Source: Gemmatimonadota bacterium
GTDB lineage: Bacteria; Gemmatimonadota; Gemmatimonadetes; Gemmatimonadales; Gemmatimonadaceae
Reading direction: 5' to 3'
DNA: 64,000 nucleotides
NCBI GenBank assembly: GCA_028287305.1
Contig: JAQBPX010000038.1
Span: 186,001 to 250,000 of the forward strand
The notes under the pieces were generated by a model that was given only the letters and a program-made list of their open reading frames with translations, did not search any database and was not told the origin of the DNA. Shown piece by piece: positions 1 through 8,160 of the stretch. Both the position numbers and the translations under genes were made by a program. The stretch's first letter is position 1. Each line of letters begins with the position of its first letter.

Positions 1-1
1 G

Positions 2-577
2 CTCGAGCTCGGACTGCGCGGCCGCGCGACCGCGGTAGGCGCAGCAACTGGCGCGGTGGTGGGGCTGGTGGCGATCACGCCGGCCGCGGGCTTCGTGACG
101 CCGCCCTCCGCGCTGATCATCGGCGCCCTTGCGGCGGCCGCGAGCTATGGCGCGATGCAGCTGCGCGCCCGCACGCAGCTGGATGACGCGCTCGACGTCT
201 TCGCCTGCCACGGCGTCGCCGGCATCCTCGGCGCGATCCTGACCGGCGTGTTCGCGAGCAAGGCCGTGAACCCCGCCGGTGCCGACGGACTGCTGGCCGG
301 CAACCCGGGGCTCGTGGGCATCCAGGCGATCGCCGTGCTTGCCACGATGGCGTTCTCGGGCGCGGTGACGGCGGTCGTGCTGGTGGCCATTCGCGCCTTC
401 ATGCCGCTGCGCGGCTGGCTGGCGGACGAAGTCTCCGGGCTGGACTGGAGCGAGCATGGCGAGCACGCCTACCACGGTGGCGAGCTGGCGGAGCTGGTGG
501 GTGGCACCGAGTCGCTTGGACGGAGCGTGGTGGTGCCGTCGATCGAACAGAAGATTCCCGACCGAGAGGCTGCGTAG
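2..577 (+). CDS. amt: Ammonium transporter (Amt/MEP/Rh), C-terminal part
   Basis: Carries ammonium/ammonia across the inner membrane. The reading frame is open at the left edge of the window, so only the last ~190 residues are present. Visible family features are the stretch GLVAITPAAGFVTP followed by a membrane segment, and ALDVFACHGVAGILG, which contains one of the conserved pore histidines (CHGVAG) of Amt proteins, then a further membrane segment and a hydrophilic cytoplasmic tail of about 50 residues. The tail is the usual GlnK contact region, but no glnK follows; a ROK regulator begins 3 bases after the stop codon. Family assignment is firm; the N-terminal half cannot be judged. Confidence 0.93.
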   Translation, partial: LELGLRGRATAVGAATGAVVGLVAITPAAGFVTPPSALIIGALAAAASYGAMQLRARTQLDDALDVFACHGVAGILGAILTGVFASKAVNPAGADGLLAGNPGLVGIQAIAVLATMAFSGAVTAVVLVAIRAFMPLRGWLADEVSGLDWSEHGEHAYHGGELAELVGGTESLGRSVVVPSIEQKIPDREAA

Positions 578-580
578 CAC

Positions 581-1816
581 ATGCGGAAGATCAACACGCG
601 CAACTTTCACGTTGCCACGCGCGGCACGCCGCGCGCGTTCAATCGCCAGATCCTGCTGAACCTGATTCGCGAGCACCAGCCGATCTCGCGCGCGGAGCTC
701 GCGCGCCGGATGGAGATTCGCCGCAGCTCGGTGACCACGTTCGTGCGCGAGCTCGTGGCCAGCGGCGCCATTTACGAGAAGGGCACCGCGCCGGTGGTGC
801 GGGGACGTCGCCCTACCCTGCTCTTCCTCAAGACCCGCGGCAAGAATGCGATTGCCGTCGACGTGCGCACCGATTTCACCTCGATCTCACTGGCCGACAT
901 CAGCGGCCGGATCCTGGCCAGCGAGCGCTTTCCGACCCCGGAAAAGCCGGAACAGCTGCTTGAGGAAATCGGTGCACGCGCCGGCGTGCTCACGAGTCAG
1001 TCGCCTGACGGCACCGTGTGCGAGGGACTCGGCATCGTGGTGCCGGGGATGATCGACCGGCGCACGGGTCGAGTGATCTACGCGCCGCGGCTGGGCTGGC
1101 GCGACGTGGACCTCCGCGACCCCCTCGAGGCCATCGTGGGGATGAAGGTCTATCTCGAGAGCGCGCCGATCGCCTGCGCGCTCGCGCGACTGTGGCTGGC
1201 CCCCGAGCAGACGCGCGGCGTGAACAGCTTCGCGTATGTGAGCATCTCCGACGGCATCGGGATGGGACTCGTGGTGGATGGCGAGGTCCTGCGCGGCGAT
1301 TCACACACCGCGGGCGAGCTGGGTCATGTGTCGCTCGACCCGCGCGGCCCGATCTGCGTGTGCGGCAAGCGCGGGTGCTGGGAAGCGCTCGCCGGCAATG
1401 GCGCGACGATCGCCGAGTACACGCGAAGGGTGTCGGGCACGAAGGGGAAGGCGGTGGGCGCGGTGAAGCGCGACCGCGGAGTGGAGCGCATCGGCGTGGA
1501 CGAGATCGTGCGTCGCGCCAAGGGTGGCGAGCCCGCAGCGGTGGCGACGCTGCGCCAGACCGGCAAGCGCATCGGCATCGGCCTGGCGGCGATGGTGAGC
1601 GCGTTCAATCCCGGCCGCATCTTCATCGGCGGTGAAGTGACCGCGGCGTGGGAGCTGCTCGAGCCGCAGATCCGGAAGGCGCTCGAGGAGGGCACGTTGA
1701 CGACCGCCACTCGCGCGACGCAAGTGGTGCCGGATGGCAATCCGGCGGAGTACCGGTTGCTGGGTGCGGTGTCGCTGGTGGCGGCGAGGAACTATGTGGC
1801 GCCGAAGCTGGGGTGA
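581..1816 (+). CDS. ROK-family transcriptional regulator
   Basis: 411 residues: an N-terminal winged helix-turn-helix (about residues 20-70, ISRAELARRMEIRRSSVTTF) joined to a ROK (NagC/XylR-type) sugar-kinase-like fold. The ROK zinc site is present as GELGHV (H249) and CVCGKRGCWE (C259, C261, C266). Where ROK kinases have the catalytic Asp in an ENDxN motif, this protein reads ESAPI (about 193-197), so it should sense a ligand without phosphorylating it. It starts 3 bases after the ammonium transporter stop and is probably co-transcribed with it. The usual ROK ligands are sugars or amino sugars; linkage to nitrogen uptake is inference from position only. Confidence 0.9.
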   Translation: MRKINTRNFHVATRGTPRAFNRQILLNLIREHQPISRAELARRMEIRRSSVTTFVRELVASGAIYEKGTAPVVRGRRPTLLFLKTRGKNAIAVDVRTDFTSISLADISGRILASERFPTPEKPEQLLEEIGARAGVLTSQSPDGTVCEGLGIVVPGMIDRRTGRVIYAPRLGWRDVDLRDPLEAIVGMKVYLESAPIACALARLWLAPEQTRGVNSFAYVSISDGIGMGLVVDGEVLRGDSHTAGELGHVSLDPRGPICVCGKRGCWEALAGNGATIAEYTRRVSGTKGKAVGAVKRDRGVERIGVDEIVRRAKGGEPAAVATLRQTGKRIGIGLAAMVSAFNPGRIFIGGEVTAAWELLEPQIRKALEEGTLTTATRATQVVPDGNPAEYRLLGAVSLVAARNYVAPKLG

Positions 1817-2431
1817 GGCGCCTCATGATCACGCCGGAGTTCCTTCGATGAGAGTCCAACCGCAGCGTGAGTCGGGCGCGCCGCACTCGGCGCGGCAGGC
1901 GAGGCGCGCGCCGTGTCAGGGGCGCTTTGGCCAGGGGGACAGCAGCTCGAGTGATCGCGAGTGTTCGTGCCGAAGTTGTGCGGGTGGGGGGACTGCGCTG
2001 CGTTCGGCGCGGCAGGCTCCGGCAGGGCGGGCTTCGGATCGGACGAGAGAGGGGTCCCGGCGACGGGCGGGGTGACGCCCGGCGTATGAATGGTCATTCA
2101 CGCCAGGATAGTTCGCGCACACCCCCGTCATTCTCGACTTGAAAACGAACCTTTCCGCGGTACTCTCCACCGTCCATGCTCGCTTCATAACAGCCCGACG
2201 GAAGCGGTCGCAGAAGTCCTCTTGTCGTGTAGCCTTGAAGCGGTCTCCCGTATGTGATAATCGTGGGAGCGGGCTGAGGACTTTCGCCGCCGATGGCGGT
2301 CAGGGTCCAGAGCCACTCGAGGAGGACTCGCCTTGCGGACGACAGGGGGGCTCTCTAGACGCCTGGCGTCGACGGAACCCGGCGCATCCCTGAGCATCTA
2401 TTGGAGGTGGTTTTGTCAGCTTCAGCGCTCG
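1817..2431. other. Intergenic region with no convincing gene
   Basis: About 615 bases between the ROK regulator and the first gene of the low-GC block. Open frames here lack recognisable motifs and look like by-products of base composition. The only clear site is a short palindrome at 2087-2100. The base composition drops noticeably from about position 2100 onward, which marks the left border of the accessory block. Confidence 0.5.
2087..2100. promoter_or_regulatory. Orphan operator-like palindrome
   Basis: TGAATG-GT-CATTCA, two perfect 6-base arms around a 2-base centre. This shape is typical of operators of TetR/AcrR-type repressors. No such regulator and no convincing start codon lies next to it, so it may be a relic of a lost gene or simply chance. 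Confidence 0.35.
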
Positions 2432-2701
2432 TCAGCTGACTGGTCGGGGCCTACGCCGACGCACGAGTCGCAGAATGAAGAGCACCACATTCACCACGAG
2501 TAACAGCAGCGCAAGCTCGATAGCGAAGCTGAACAACGGAATCCCGAGCGAATCTCCATCTGTAGATGTGCGATAGCCCAACCGGTACTCCTCGGCGACC
2601 ATTCGCACGAGGTGCCTGTCATAGCTGATCACGAGCCCAAGCCAGAGCGAAAGATTTGCGGCGATCCACCAAGCCGCGCGCCAGATGCGGGAATTCGTCA
2701 T
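2432..2701 (-). CDS. Small hypothetical membrane protein
   Basis: 89 residues with two predicted membrane segments (about 8-26, AAWWIAANLSLWLGLVIS, and about 56-78, FAIELALLLLVVNVVLFIL) separated by a short polar loop and ending in an arginine-rich tail (RLVRRRRPRP), which predicts that the C-terminus is cytoplasmic. No family is recognised. It is the last gene of a minus-strand run of small genes in a stretch of lower G+C content. Coding potential is supported by the clean hydrophobic pattern only. Confidence 0.55.
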   Translation of the reverse strand: MTNSRIWRAAWWIAANLSLWLGLVISYDRHLVRMVAEEYRLGYRTSTDGDSLGIPLFSFAIELALLLLVVNVVLFILRLVRRRRPRPVS

Positions 2702-2760
2702 TCGACTCTTAATAGGCGAACGGAGCGAGCTTCACTCAATCGGCTGTCGTGCAGCGCACA

Positions 2761-3231
2761 TTATACCTCAAGCGCGTGGATCTCCAACGACTCCCCCGAG
2801 CGAACGAGTCTCTGTTTCGTGGCGTTGTCGCGAATATGCCAGAGCTGGTCGGTTAACGGATCTGAGACGAAGGTGCAGAGGCGCAACCCACCGTCCAAGC
2901 AAAGTGTGAGATCGCCCGTGCTATCGGACATCTCGAGTGCGACGACCGTGCTCCCGACAAGTTGATCAACGGCGTCGGCCGCCAAGTTGAACCCGGCGTC
3001 CGGGTCCGCGGCGTCCGGATCGTGCTGCGCTTGCCTCGAACCCGTCAGTACGCGCGCATCATCGCGCAAATGCCACGTGGGGTCAAACCATAGTGTGAAC
3101 CCCGTTCCCTCGCCTGGCTGCGCATCGATGTAGACCAGCAGCGAGTTTGTCGCGAGACGGCGCGCGCGCACGGTACCTCCCACGATTCGGGAGCGGAACT
3201 CCACAAACACTGCCTCAGGTGTCATCGACAT
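2761..3231 (-). CDS. Hypothetical cytoplasmic protein
   Basis: 156 residues, no signal peptide or membrane segment. The sequence seems built from two related beta-rich halves: both contain a short strand pair ending in a tryptophan motif (FDPTWHLRDD near 50 and DQLWHIRDN near 130). The second half (STVVALEMSDSTGDLTLCLD) resembles small single-domain proteins often found as orphan or immunity-type genes, but I cannot name a family. Start codon ATG at 3231, with a second ATG two codons later. It lies among other small genes of unknown function. Confidence 0.6.
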   Translation of the reverse strand: MSMTPEAVFVEFRSRIVGGTVRARRLATNSLLVYIDAQPGEGTGFTLWFDPTWHLRDDARVLTGSRQAQHDPDAADPDAGFNLAADAVDQLVGSTVVALEMSDSTGDLTLCLDGGLRLCTFVSDPLTDQLWHIRDNATKQRLVRSGESLEIHALEV

Positions 3232-3334
3232 TTGTTGAGATATAATGCCCGAGCTCAGCTGCGAAGGATTCCAATAGGAGTTGCGGCGGAGCCGCCGCCA
3301 CTCAACAGCGAACCTTCGTCAGCTGCAGCGCACG

Positions 3335-3778
3335 CTATACGGCAGGATCGCGCGACGGATCGACGTACCCCTGCGGCAGCCAACCTACTCCTCCACACAT
3401 GCACCAGATCGGTCCAACGCTTCCGGTCGGCAGTCGCACCTTGCCGGTGCCAGCACAGTGCGGGCAGTCATAGTCCCCGTCGTGGCGTTGAGGGCGCAGA
3501 CGCTGTAGGTCTTGGAGACGTGCCGCTGCCTGGAAGCGCGCCATGTTAATTGCGCGGGCGTCCCGGACTTCAACTTGGTCGGCAAGGTCGACCCTTTCCG
3601 CAAAATAGACCGAGCCGTCTGGCGAAACGGTCCAAAGCCCAACCCAATCTGCGAACGCCACGCGTTGGCCGCGCGCGGCCGCGGCGGCAATCCACTCGGG
3701 TTCCTTCGCGTCGACTGCGAGCCTCGGTGGCGCTTTCGGATTGGTGAGAAAGGCTAGGAGGCGAGCCCAAAGTGTCAT
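3335..3778 (-). CDS. Hypothetical protein with DnaJ-like zinc-ribbon motif
   Basis: 147 residues. The C-terminal third has CPHCAGTGKVRLPTGS followed by WCMCGGVGW, i.e. two CxxC/CxC-type knuckles with the CxGxG flavour of the DnaJ zinc-binding repeat, so a single bound zinc is likely. The N-terminal part (about 1-60) is acidic/mixed, with FADWVGLWTVSPDGSVYF resembling a small beta domain. No catalytic residues can be suggested. It is 24 bases downstream of the next minus-strand gene, so the two may share a transcript. Confidence 0.6.
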   Translation of the reverse strand: MTLWARLLAFLTNPKAPPRLAVDAKEPEWIAAAAARGQRVAFADWVGLWTVSPDGSVYFAERVDLADQVEVRDARAINMARFQAAARLQDLQRLRPQRHDGDYDCPHCAGTGKVRLPTGSVGPIWCMCGGVGWLPQGYVDPSRDPAV

Positions 3779-3802
3779 GGAAGCCAGAGTGCCGTATATC
3801 GC

Positions 3803-4201
3803 TTATTGGGTGGACAGGGGCTTGAGCAACCTGAACTGCGGTCCCGCAGCCCGCATGATTCGCTCCTCGAGCGCCGATGTCAGCATGCCCTTCGCGAGGT
3901 TCACTTCCATCAGGGCACTTTGAAAGCGGGCATTCCCAACTGCCTCTCTTTCGATGAGATCGACGAGGACTGCAGAGTGGCTGTGGATCAAGTCCTCTAG
4001 CAGGCCCGATCCAACGAAGTGCACGGTGTCCTCGGGAATCGCCTGGAGAAGCTCGAGAAGTAGCGACCACGCGCGCAAAGGTGGCCAATGCCACGCCTCG
4101 CGATCGCGGATCGGGTGAAAGCGAGGCTCTTGGAGCACCTCCTCATAGCGACTTTGGTCCGTCACCCAGTCGCCACGCTTAGCGTCGTAATAGTTGTCCA
4201 T
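3803..4201 (-). CDS. Hypothetical protein, DUF6869-like
   Basis: 132 residues, soluble and helical. The core (WSLLLELLQAIPEDTVHFV followed by GSGLLEDLIHSHSAVLVDLI and NARFQSAL) fits the pattern of DUF6869 proteins, a small bacterial family of unknown function; this is recognition by eye and not a search result. The start is set at MDNYYDAKRGDW because longer versions of the frame would overlap the upstream membrane protein gene and are serine/arginine-rich shadow sequence. It lies between two other small genes on the same strand. Confidence 0.6.
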   Translation of the reverse strand: MDNYYDAKRGDWVTDQSRYEEVLQEPRFHPIRDREAWHWPPLRAWSLLLELLQAIPEDTVHFVGSGLLEDLIHSHSAVLVDLIEREAVGNARFQSALMEVNLAKGMLTSALEERIMRAAGPQFRLLKPLSTQ

Positions 4202-4241
4202 TCCAAAGCCCCCGAAGTCAGGGATGACTGGCCGAGGCGCG

Positions 4242-4658
4242 CTACCGCTTGATCGCAGCGACCGGCCTGAGGAGCCTGAGCAGTACGATTCGAAGCAGGA
4301 TGCTGAGCAAATAGAACGAGAGGAACTCCTCCGCTCCGAAGCCACGAACGAACCTGGACACCCCATCTCTCCGAACAAGCACGATCGCCACGAGCAGTGC
4401 GAAGATGATCTCGCCGAACAGCAGATCGGATGCAACGGCTCGGCCGACGAAAGCGAGAATGCCAACGATGGCCAACAGCGCCAGATCAGCGAGACCAAGG
4501 GCTAGCTGCCACGCAGGCGCCGGCACTGTGAGGTCGGAGGCGGTTCTGTGAAGCGTGTACGGGTCGAATATCACCAGGATGGCCAACAGCAAGGCGAGCG
4601 TTACTGCGAGCGCGCGTTTCAATCGAGCCAGCGATCTGGGCTTGCTTTCCACCGTCAT
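4242..4658 (-). CDS. Hypothetical membrane protein
   Basis: 138 residues with four hydrophobic segments: about 15-35 (ALAVTLALLLAILVIF), 50-70 (LALGLADLALLAIVGILAFV), 77-95 (LLFGEIIFALLVAIVLV) and 110-128. Basic residues after the last segment suggest a cytoplasmic C-terminus. The start MTVESKPRS is chosen because the preceding in-frame residues are cysteine/serine-rich and not hydrophobic. No family recognised. Confidence 0.6.
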   Translation of the reverse strand: MTVESKPRSLARLKRALAVTLALLLAILVIFDPYTLHRTASDLTVPAPAWQLALGLADLALLAIVGILAFVGRAVASDLLFGEIIFALLVAIVLVRRDGVSRFVRGFGAEEFLSFYLLSILLRIVLLRLLRPVAAIKR

Positions 4659-4817
4659 GATAAGACGAGGGTTGCAGACGGAGCTCGAACATGAGGCTGG
4701 CCTGATCGAACTTATCGGAACGCACTCCGAGCGCGCCACCTGCCTGAGACGCTGCGTGACCCCGGCTGTTTGGCAGCGACCTCAACCACCGCTAGATGAA
4801 TCGGTCGGCAGGCGCTG

Positions 4818-6224
4818 CTACGGCATCGGCCGCAACGAAGCGCTCAGCTGCGCCTCCAGGTTCCCCGAAACAAGGTTGACCACAATCAGCCGCGTCTTGT
4901 CAGCGGTCGTGGTCACGCGCGTGAAGTCGGTGGAGAGATCCGGGTGCCAGCCGGCGAGCTCCGGGAACACATGTCGAACCCGCTCGAGCATGGCAGCGTT
5001 GTCGCGCGAGATCACGATCATCTTCGAGCTTCGAGCATCCCTGAGCGCTCGCAGCGACTCATCCGAGAAATCGGCCAGGTACTTCTGCGCGTTCCGGTAG
5101 GGGAACTTGCGGTCGATGAGGTCGAAGTCCGCCGGCCGCTCCGAGATGACTGCGCGGCCGAGCATCAGGAACTCCCACTCCGACAGCCAGCCCTGGAAGT
5201 CGCGCTCGAACACGTTCACGTACGCGTCCACGAGCACGCGATCCATCGGCTTGCCCGCGTCCAGGTAGGGCCTCATGAGCGGCAGCAGCTGCTTCGCCAT
5301 CGCGCTGATGTACTTCTGCCCGTACCATGAGCCCGGATTGAGCGCTCCGGTGAGCTTCTCGTGCAGGTATCCGTTGCCGACCGCAGTGGCCCACGACTCC
5401 TGCATGAGGCCCCTCGCGTAGCGACTGGTGGTAGCCGAGTTCTCGTCATACCAGCGCTGCATCTCCAGGCCAGCGTCCCGATGTTGCTCATCGAGGAGGA
5501 TGTGTGCCGCCTCGTGCATCATGAGCGAGAGCATCACCGAATAGCTCTTCATGTCGGCCGGCAGCTCGCTCTCCGACACGTTGCCGTACGCCGTGGCGCT
5601 GAAACCGCCGCCCGCGGGACGGGGATAGAACGCGAAGATGAAGGGGACGGACGGATCCCAGGACGCGCGATAGAACTTGCGAATGTCGTCGAAGAGCGCC
5701 GCTCCCCTCTTTGCCTCGAGCTCCGCCTGGATCTCGTGCATCTGGCGCTCGAAGTTTTCGCGGCTCGGCAGGTACACCAGCGAGTCGTACACCGGCGTCA
5801 ATGCCACCAGCGCCGAGGTGAGGCGGTTCAGGTCCCCACTGGGGAGCACGACTATTGAGCGCGTGCGGAAGTCGTCCAGCGATGATGCCAGCACCAGGTT
5901 CCGCTTGAGGATGTAGATCGTGTTGCCTTCGATCTTTCCGTCCGCGTACGAGGGATAGCTGTACTCGTAGTCGGTCTGGATCGAGGAGACAGAGTCCAGC
6001 AGCGCGAGGTTCGACGGCGTCGCGAATCGCGAGGCTGCGAACTGCGTCTTGTACGGATTCGCGCGCGCCTTGGGGGCGAGCTGTCGCAGGTAGTGGAAGA
6101 CCGCCAGCGGCTTGTAGAATCCGACCTCGAATCGCACGGCCGGTTGGGCGTGCGCTGCGGAAGTCGCACTGCCCAGACTCGAAACGAGAACGCCGAGTAA
6201 CAGGCGTGATCGGCGGACGGTCAT
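4818..6224 (-). CDS. Secreted putative zinc metallopeptidase (HEAAH)
   Basis: 468 residues. A signal peptide is visible (residues 1-27, ending SAAHAQ-PA). The motif LMMHEAAHILLDEQH gives an HExxH zinc site (H237, E238, H241); a candidate third ligand is E276 in LMQESWATAVG, 35 residues downstream, as in gluzincins. The region ASWDPSVPFIFAFYPRPAGG (190-209) resembles the substrate-domain entrance of similar uncharacterised peptidases. No close family is recognised. It is a single-gene unit inside the low-GC block and, with other exported peptidases in this window, fits extracellular or periplasmic protein breakdown. Confidence 0.75.
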   Translation of the reverse strand: MTVRRSRLLLGVLVSSLGSATSAAHAQPAVRFEVGFYKPLAVFHYLRQLAPKARANPYKTQFAASRFATPSNLALLDSVSSIQTDYEYSYPSYADGKIEGNTIYILKRNLVLASSLDDFRTRSIVVLPSGDLNRLTSALVALTPVYDSLVYLPSRENFERQMHEIQAELEAKRGAALFDDIRKFYRASWDPSVPFIFAFYPRPAGGGFSATAYGNVSESELPADMKSYSVMLSLMMHEAAHILLDEQHRDAGLEMQRWYDENSATTSRYARGLMQESWATAVGNGYLHEKLTGALNPGSWYGQKYISAMAKQLLPLMRPYLDAGKPMDRVLVDAYVNVFERDFQGWLSEWEFLMLGRAVISERPADFDLIDRKFPYRNAQKYLADFSDESLRALRDARSSKMIVISRDNAAMLERVRHVFPELAGWHPDLSTDFTRVTTTADKTRLIVVNLVSGNLEAQLSASLRPMP

Positions 6225-6325
6225 CGGTGTCGCTCCGTAGCCAGGAATGAACGGTATTCACTTACTGGAGTTGGACACGTCCCTGGTCAAGAGCGTTGCA
6301 CGAGCACCTCAGGCCAAGCGCCGCG

Positions 6326-6709
6326 CTACGGATTCCTCTCCAGCGCGAACTCCAAAGGCAGAGTTGCGGTGGTTCCGCAGCTGCTAGGCTTGACGACCAC
6401 TCCGTTCATCTGCTTTGGGACGTGCCCCTGAGCGCGAGCGGTAACGTCAAATGTTCCTGGGCCGCGAACCACGTAGAAGTTGCCATCTGCGCTGGCTGCG
6501 AGTGAATCGGTGACCGTACCACCCACCCGTACAATGACGGAGGCGGTGGACGCCAGGTTTGCCCTACTCGTGGCGTCCAATACCGTGGCCACGATGCTCG
6601 TCATGGTTGGTTGGCAATCGTACGAAGCGATGTCATTGCAGGAAGTGGCGACGGCGGCCAACGCTAGCAACGAGAGTATCGACTGGTGACGACCTCCTGC
6701 AATATCCAT
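6326..6709 (-). CDS. Lipoprotein with carboxypeptidase regulatory-like fold
   Basis: 127 residues. Start MDIAGG gives a lipoprotein signal with lipobox AVATSC (Cys about residue 23). The rest looks like a small transthyretin/carboxypeptidase-regulatory-like beta sandwich: ASVIVRVGGTVTDSLAAS, then GTFDVTARAQGHVPKQMNGV and a terminal strand. It is clearly paralogous to the gene at 10380-10733 (shared pattern IVRxGGxxxDS, TYD/TFD-x-T-x-RAxGxxPxQxxGVVV). Likely anchored in the outer or inner membrane; no enzymatic residues are seen. Confidence 0.7.
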   Translation of the reverse strand: MDIAGGRHQSILSLLALAAVATSCNDIASYDCQPTMTSIVATVLDATSRANLASTASVIVRVGGTVTDSLAASADGNFYVVRGPGTFDVTARAQGHVPKQMNGVVVKPSSCGTTATLPLEFALERNP

Positions 6710-6719
6710 GGATCCGCTT

Positions 6720-7463
6720 CTAAATGGCCAGTGGAACGGACGAATGAAGTGAACGCCTGAGACAATTCCGATGACACGGCAAGTGTTGCTCGCCCCCATC
6801 CGTAAGCAAGATCGCCAGAGTAAGCGGCGGCGACTCCTCGACGAGCGCGCCGCAGAATGCGCACTGGAAGTCCAGACTAGCGGCGTCCGCTGGTGTTGGT
6901 GCGGTTACGGATAATGAGTCACCAGGTACCTGTGCGTGGTATAGCTTCGTTTCCACGACCTTGACCTGACACAGCGTGCGGAATGCCTGGAGGTCCCTCT
7001 CTGAGGCGAGCGCAGACTTCGGAAGAAAGTGTGCGGATTGGTTACTGATGAAGAGGAGGAATAGCGCTCGGGTCTCCACGACGCGGATGATTGCCGGCCA
7101 CGTCAACCGACCGCTCGACAAGCCCCCCTCGAGCACGATGTTGTTCTCGTCGAATGTGTACGTGCGATCACCCTGAGCAGCAGGAGTCGCGTGAAATGCG
7201 CGATGGGCGCTCCAACGCTGCACGAGCGGGATACCGACGAGCCAGAGGACCGGGAAGCCCACAATCCAGAAGAGGTTGCCCGTTAGCGCCTCGAGCCAGT
7301 TCAGCCCGCGCGTGAGATTCATGGCGAACATGAGTAGCGGAAACACGACAACAACGAACACTCCGCCAAGTCGCATCCATTTCAGGTTGCGCATGACGTC
7401 GACCTGAGCGCGGTAGAGCAGCTCTTGGGTCGCGGTGAATCGAGCGATAATGGGCATGGACAT
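6720..7463 (-). CDS. YcxB-like membrane protein
   Basis: 247 residues. Two membrane segments follow a short cytoplasmic N-terminus (about 30-50, LGGVFVVVVFPLLMFAM, and 58-80, LFWIVGFPVLWLVGIPLV). Then comes the YcxB C-terminal-like domain (about 95-160): RTYTFDENNIVLEGGLSSGR, LTWPAIIRVVETRALFLLFI and SAHFLPKSAL match the family pattern. The last ~70 residues, with CAFCGALVEESPP and CHRNC, are extra and might bind a metal. Start chosen at MSMPII, 33 bases from the upstream gene; the longer frame would run into it. Function of the family is unknown. Confidence 0.75.
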   Translation of the reverse strand: MSMPIIARFTATQELLYRAQVDVMRNLKWMRLGGVFVVVVFPLLMFAMNLTRGLNWLEALTGNLFWIVGFPVLWLVGIPLVQRWSAHRAFHATPAAQGDRTYTFDENNIVLEGGLSSGRLTWPAIIRVVETRALFLLFISNQSAHFLPKSALASERDLQAFRTLCQVKVVETKLYHAQVPGDSLSVTAPTPADAASLDFQCAFCGALVEESPPLTLAILLTDGGEQHLPCHRNCLRRSLHSSVPLAI

Positions 7464-7495
7464 TGATGAGGTGACGGATGGAGTCCAGAAGACCG

Positions 7496-8125
7496 TCAGC
7501 GATCCTTCAAGTGGCGCTTCGAGGACTCTTTGGCGAGTCGTCGCTGCTCGCCGACCATGTACCCAGCGAAGGAGAAGCGCCTGGCATTGCGGTCGACACC
7601 GAACTGCGGGACGTAGTCCTCGCGCACCTCTGAGAGCGGTCGAAGCATGTCTTCGCGCGCGCGCGCCACGGGCTCGAAGAGATACTCGACGCCTTCCCGG
7701 CGAAGGAGCAGCCAGGCATGGCGTCCATCCAACTCTCCGTCGCGAACACACCACCCCGCGACCAGGTCAACGTCCTGTCCGAGCTCGACCAGCTTGCGCC
7801 ACGCCCAAACCGCGAAGTCTTCGCAGTCACCGGAGCGCAGCCGCTCGAACGTGGAGGGGTGCTGCCAGAAGTCCGCTTCGCCAAATAGTACCTCATCGTG
7901 CTCGTACCGACACTCGAGCAACCAGTCCTGCACTTCCTCGAGGGACGTGACGACCACGAGCGTATCGCCCTTGAGATACGAGGCGAAGTCCAGTCGAGCG
8001 CCGCTTCCGTACATGTGAAGACTTGGCTGCGAAGCGAACCGCTCCCAAGGATCATCGAACGGCACGAGCCGGATCGCGAACTCCCAGATGGGGCGAAGCA
8101 GCCTTCTGAGCAAGCGACGGATCAT
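7496..8125 (-). CDS. Transglutaminase-like cysteine peptidase family protein
   Basis: 209 residues, no signal peptide. A Cys-His-acidic arrangement of the transglutaminase-like superfamily is visible: RSGDCEDFAVWAWRKL (Cys about residue 99), GRHAWLLLRREG (His about 133) and YLFEPVARA just after. The GDCEDFA motif is typical of bacterial transglutaminase-like cysteine peptidases. The N-terminal RRLLRRLLRPIWEF is basic and amphipathic and may touch membranes. It sits 32 bases upstream of the YcxB-like gene and is likely co-transcribed with it. Substrate unknown. Confidence 0.75.
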   Translation of the reverse strand: MIRRLLRRLLRPIWEFAIRLVPFDDPWERFASQPSLHMYGSGARLDFASYLKGDTLVVVTSLEEVQDWLLECRYEHDEVLFGEADFWQHPSTFERLRSGDCEDFAVWAWRKLVELGQDVDLVAGWCVRDGELDGRHAWLLLRREGVEYLFEPVARAREDMLRPLSEVREDYVPQFGVDRNARRFSFAGYMVGEQRRLAKESSKRHLKDR

Positions 8126-8160
8126 GGCTCCAGGTCTATCACGGCGGATATTTCAAGGCA

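Noticed and set aside
2139-2393. Small open frame at the border of the low-GC block
   Set aside because: No ribosome site, no motif, unusual composition; not supported as a gene.
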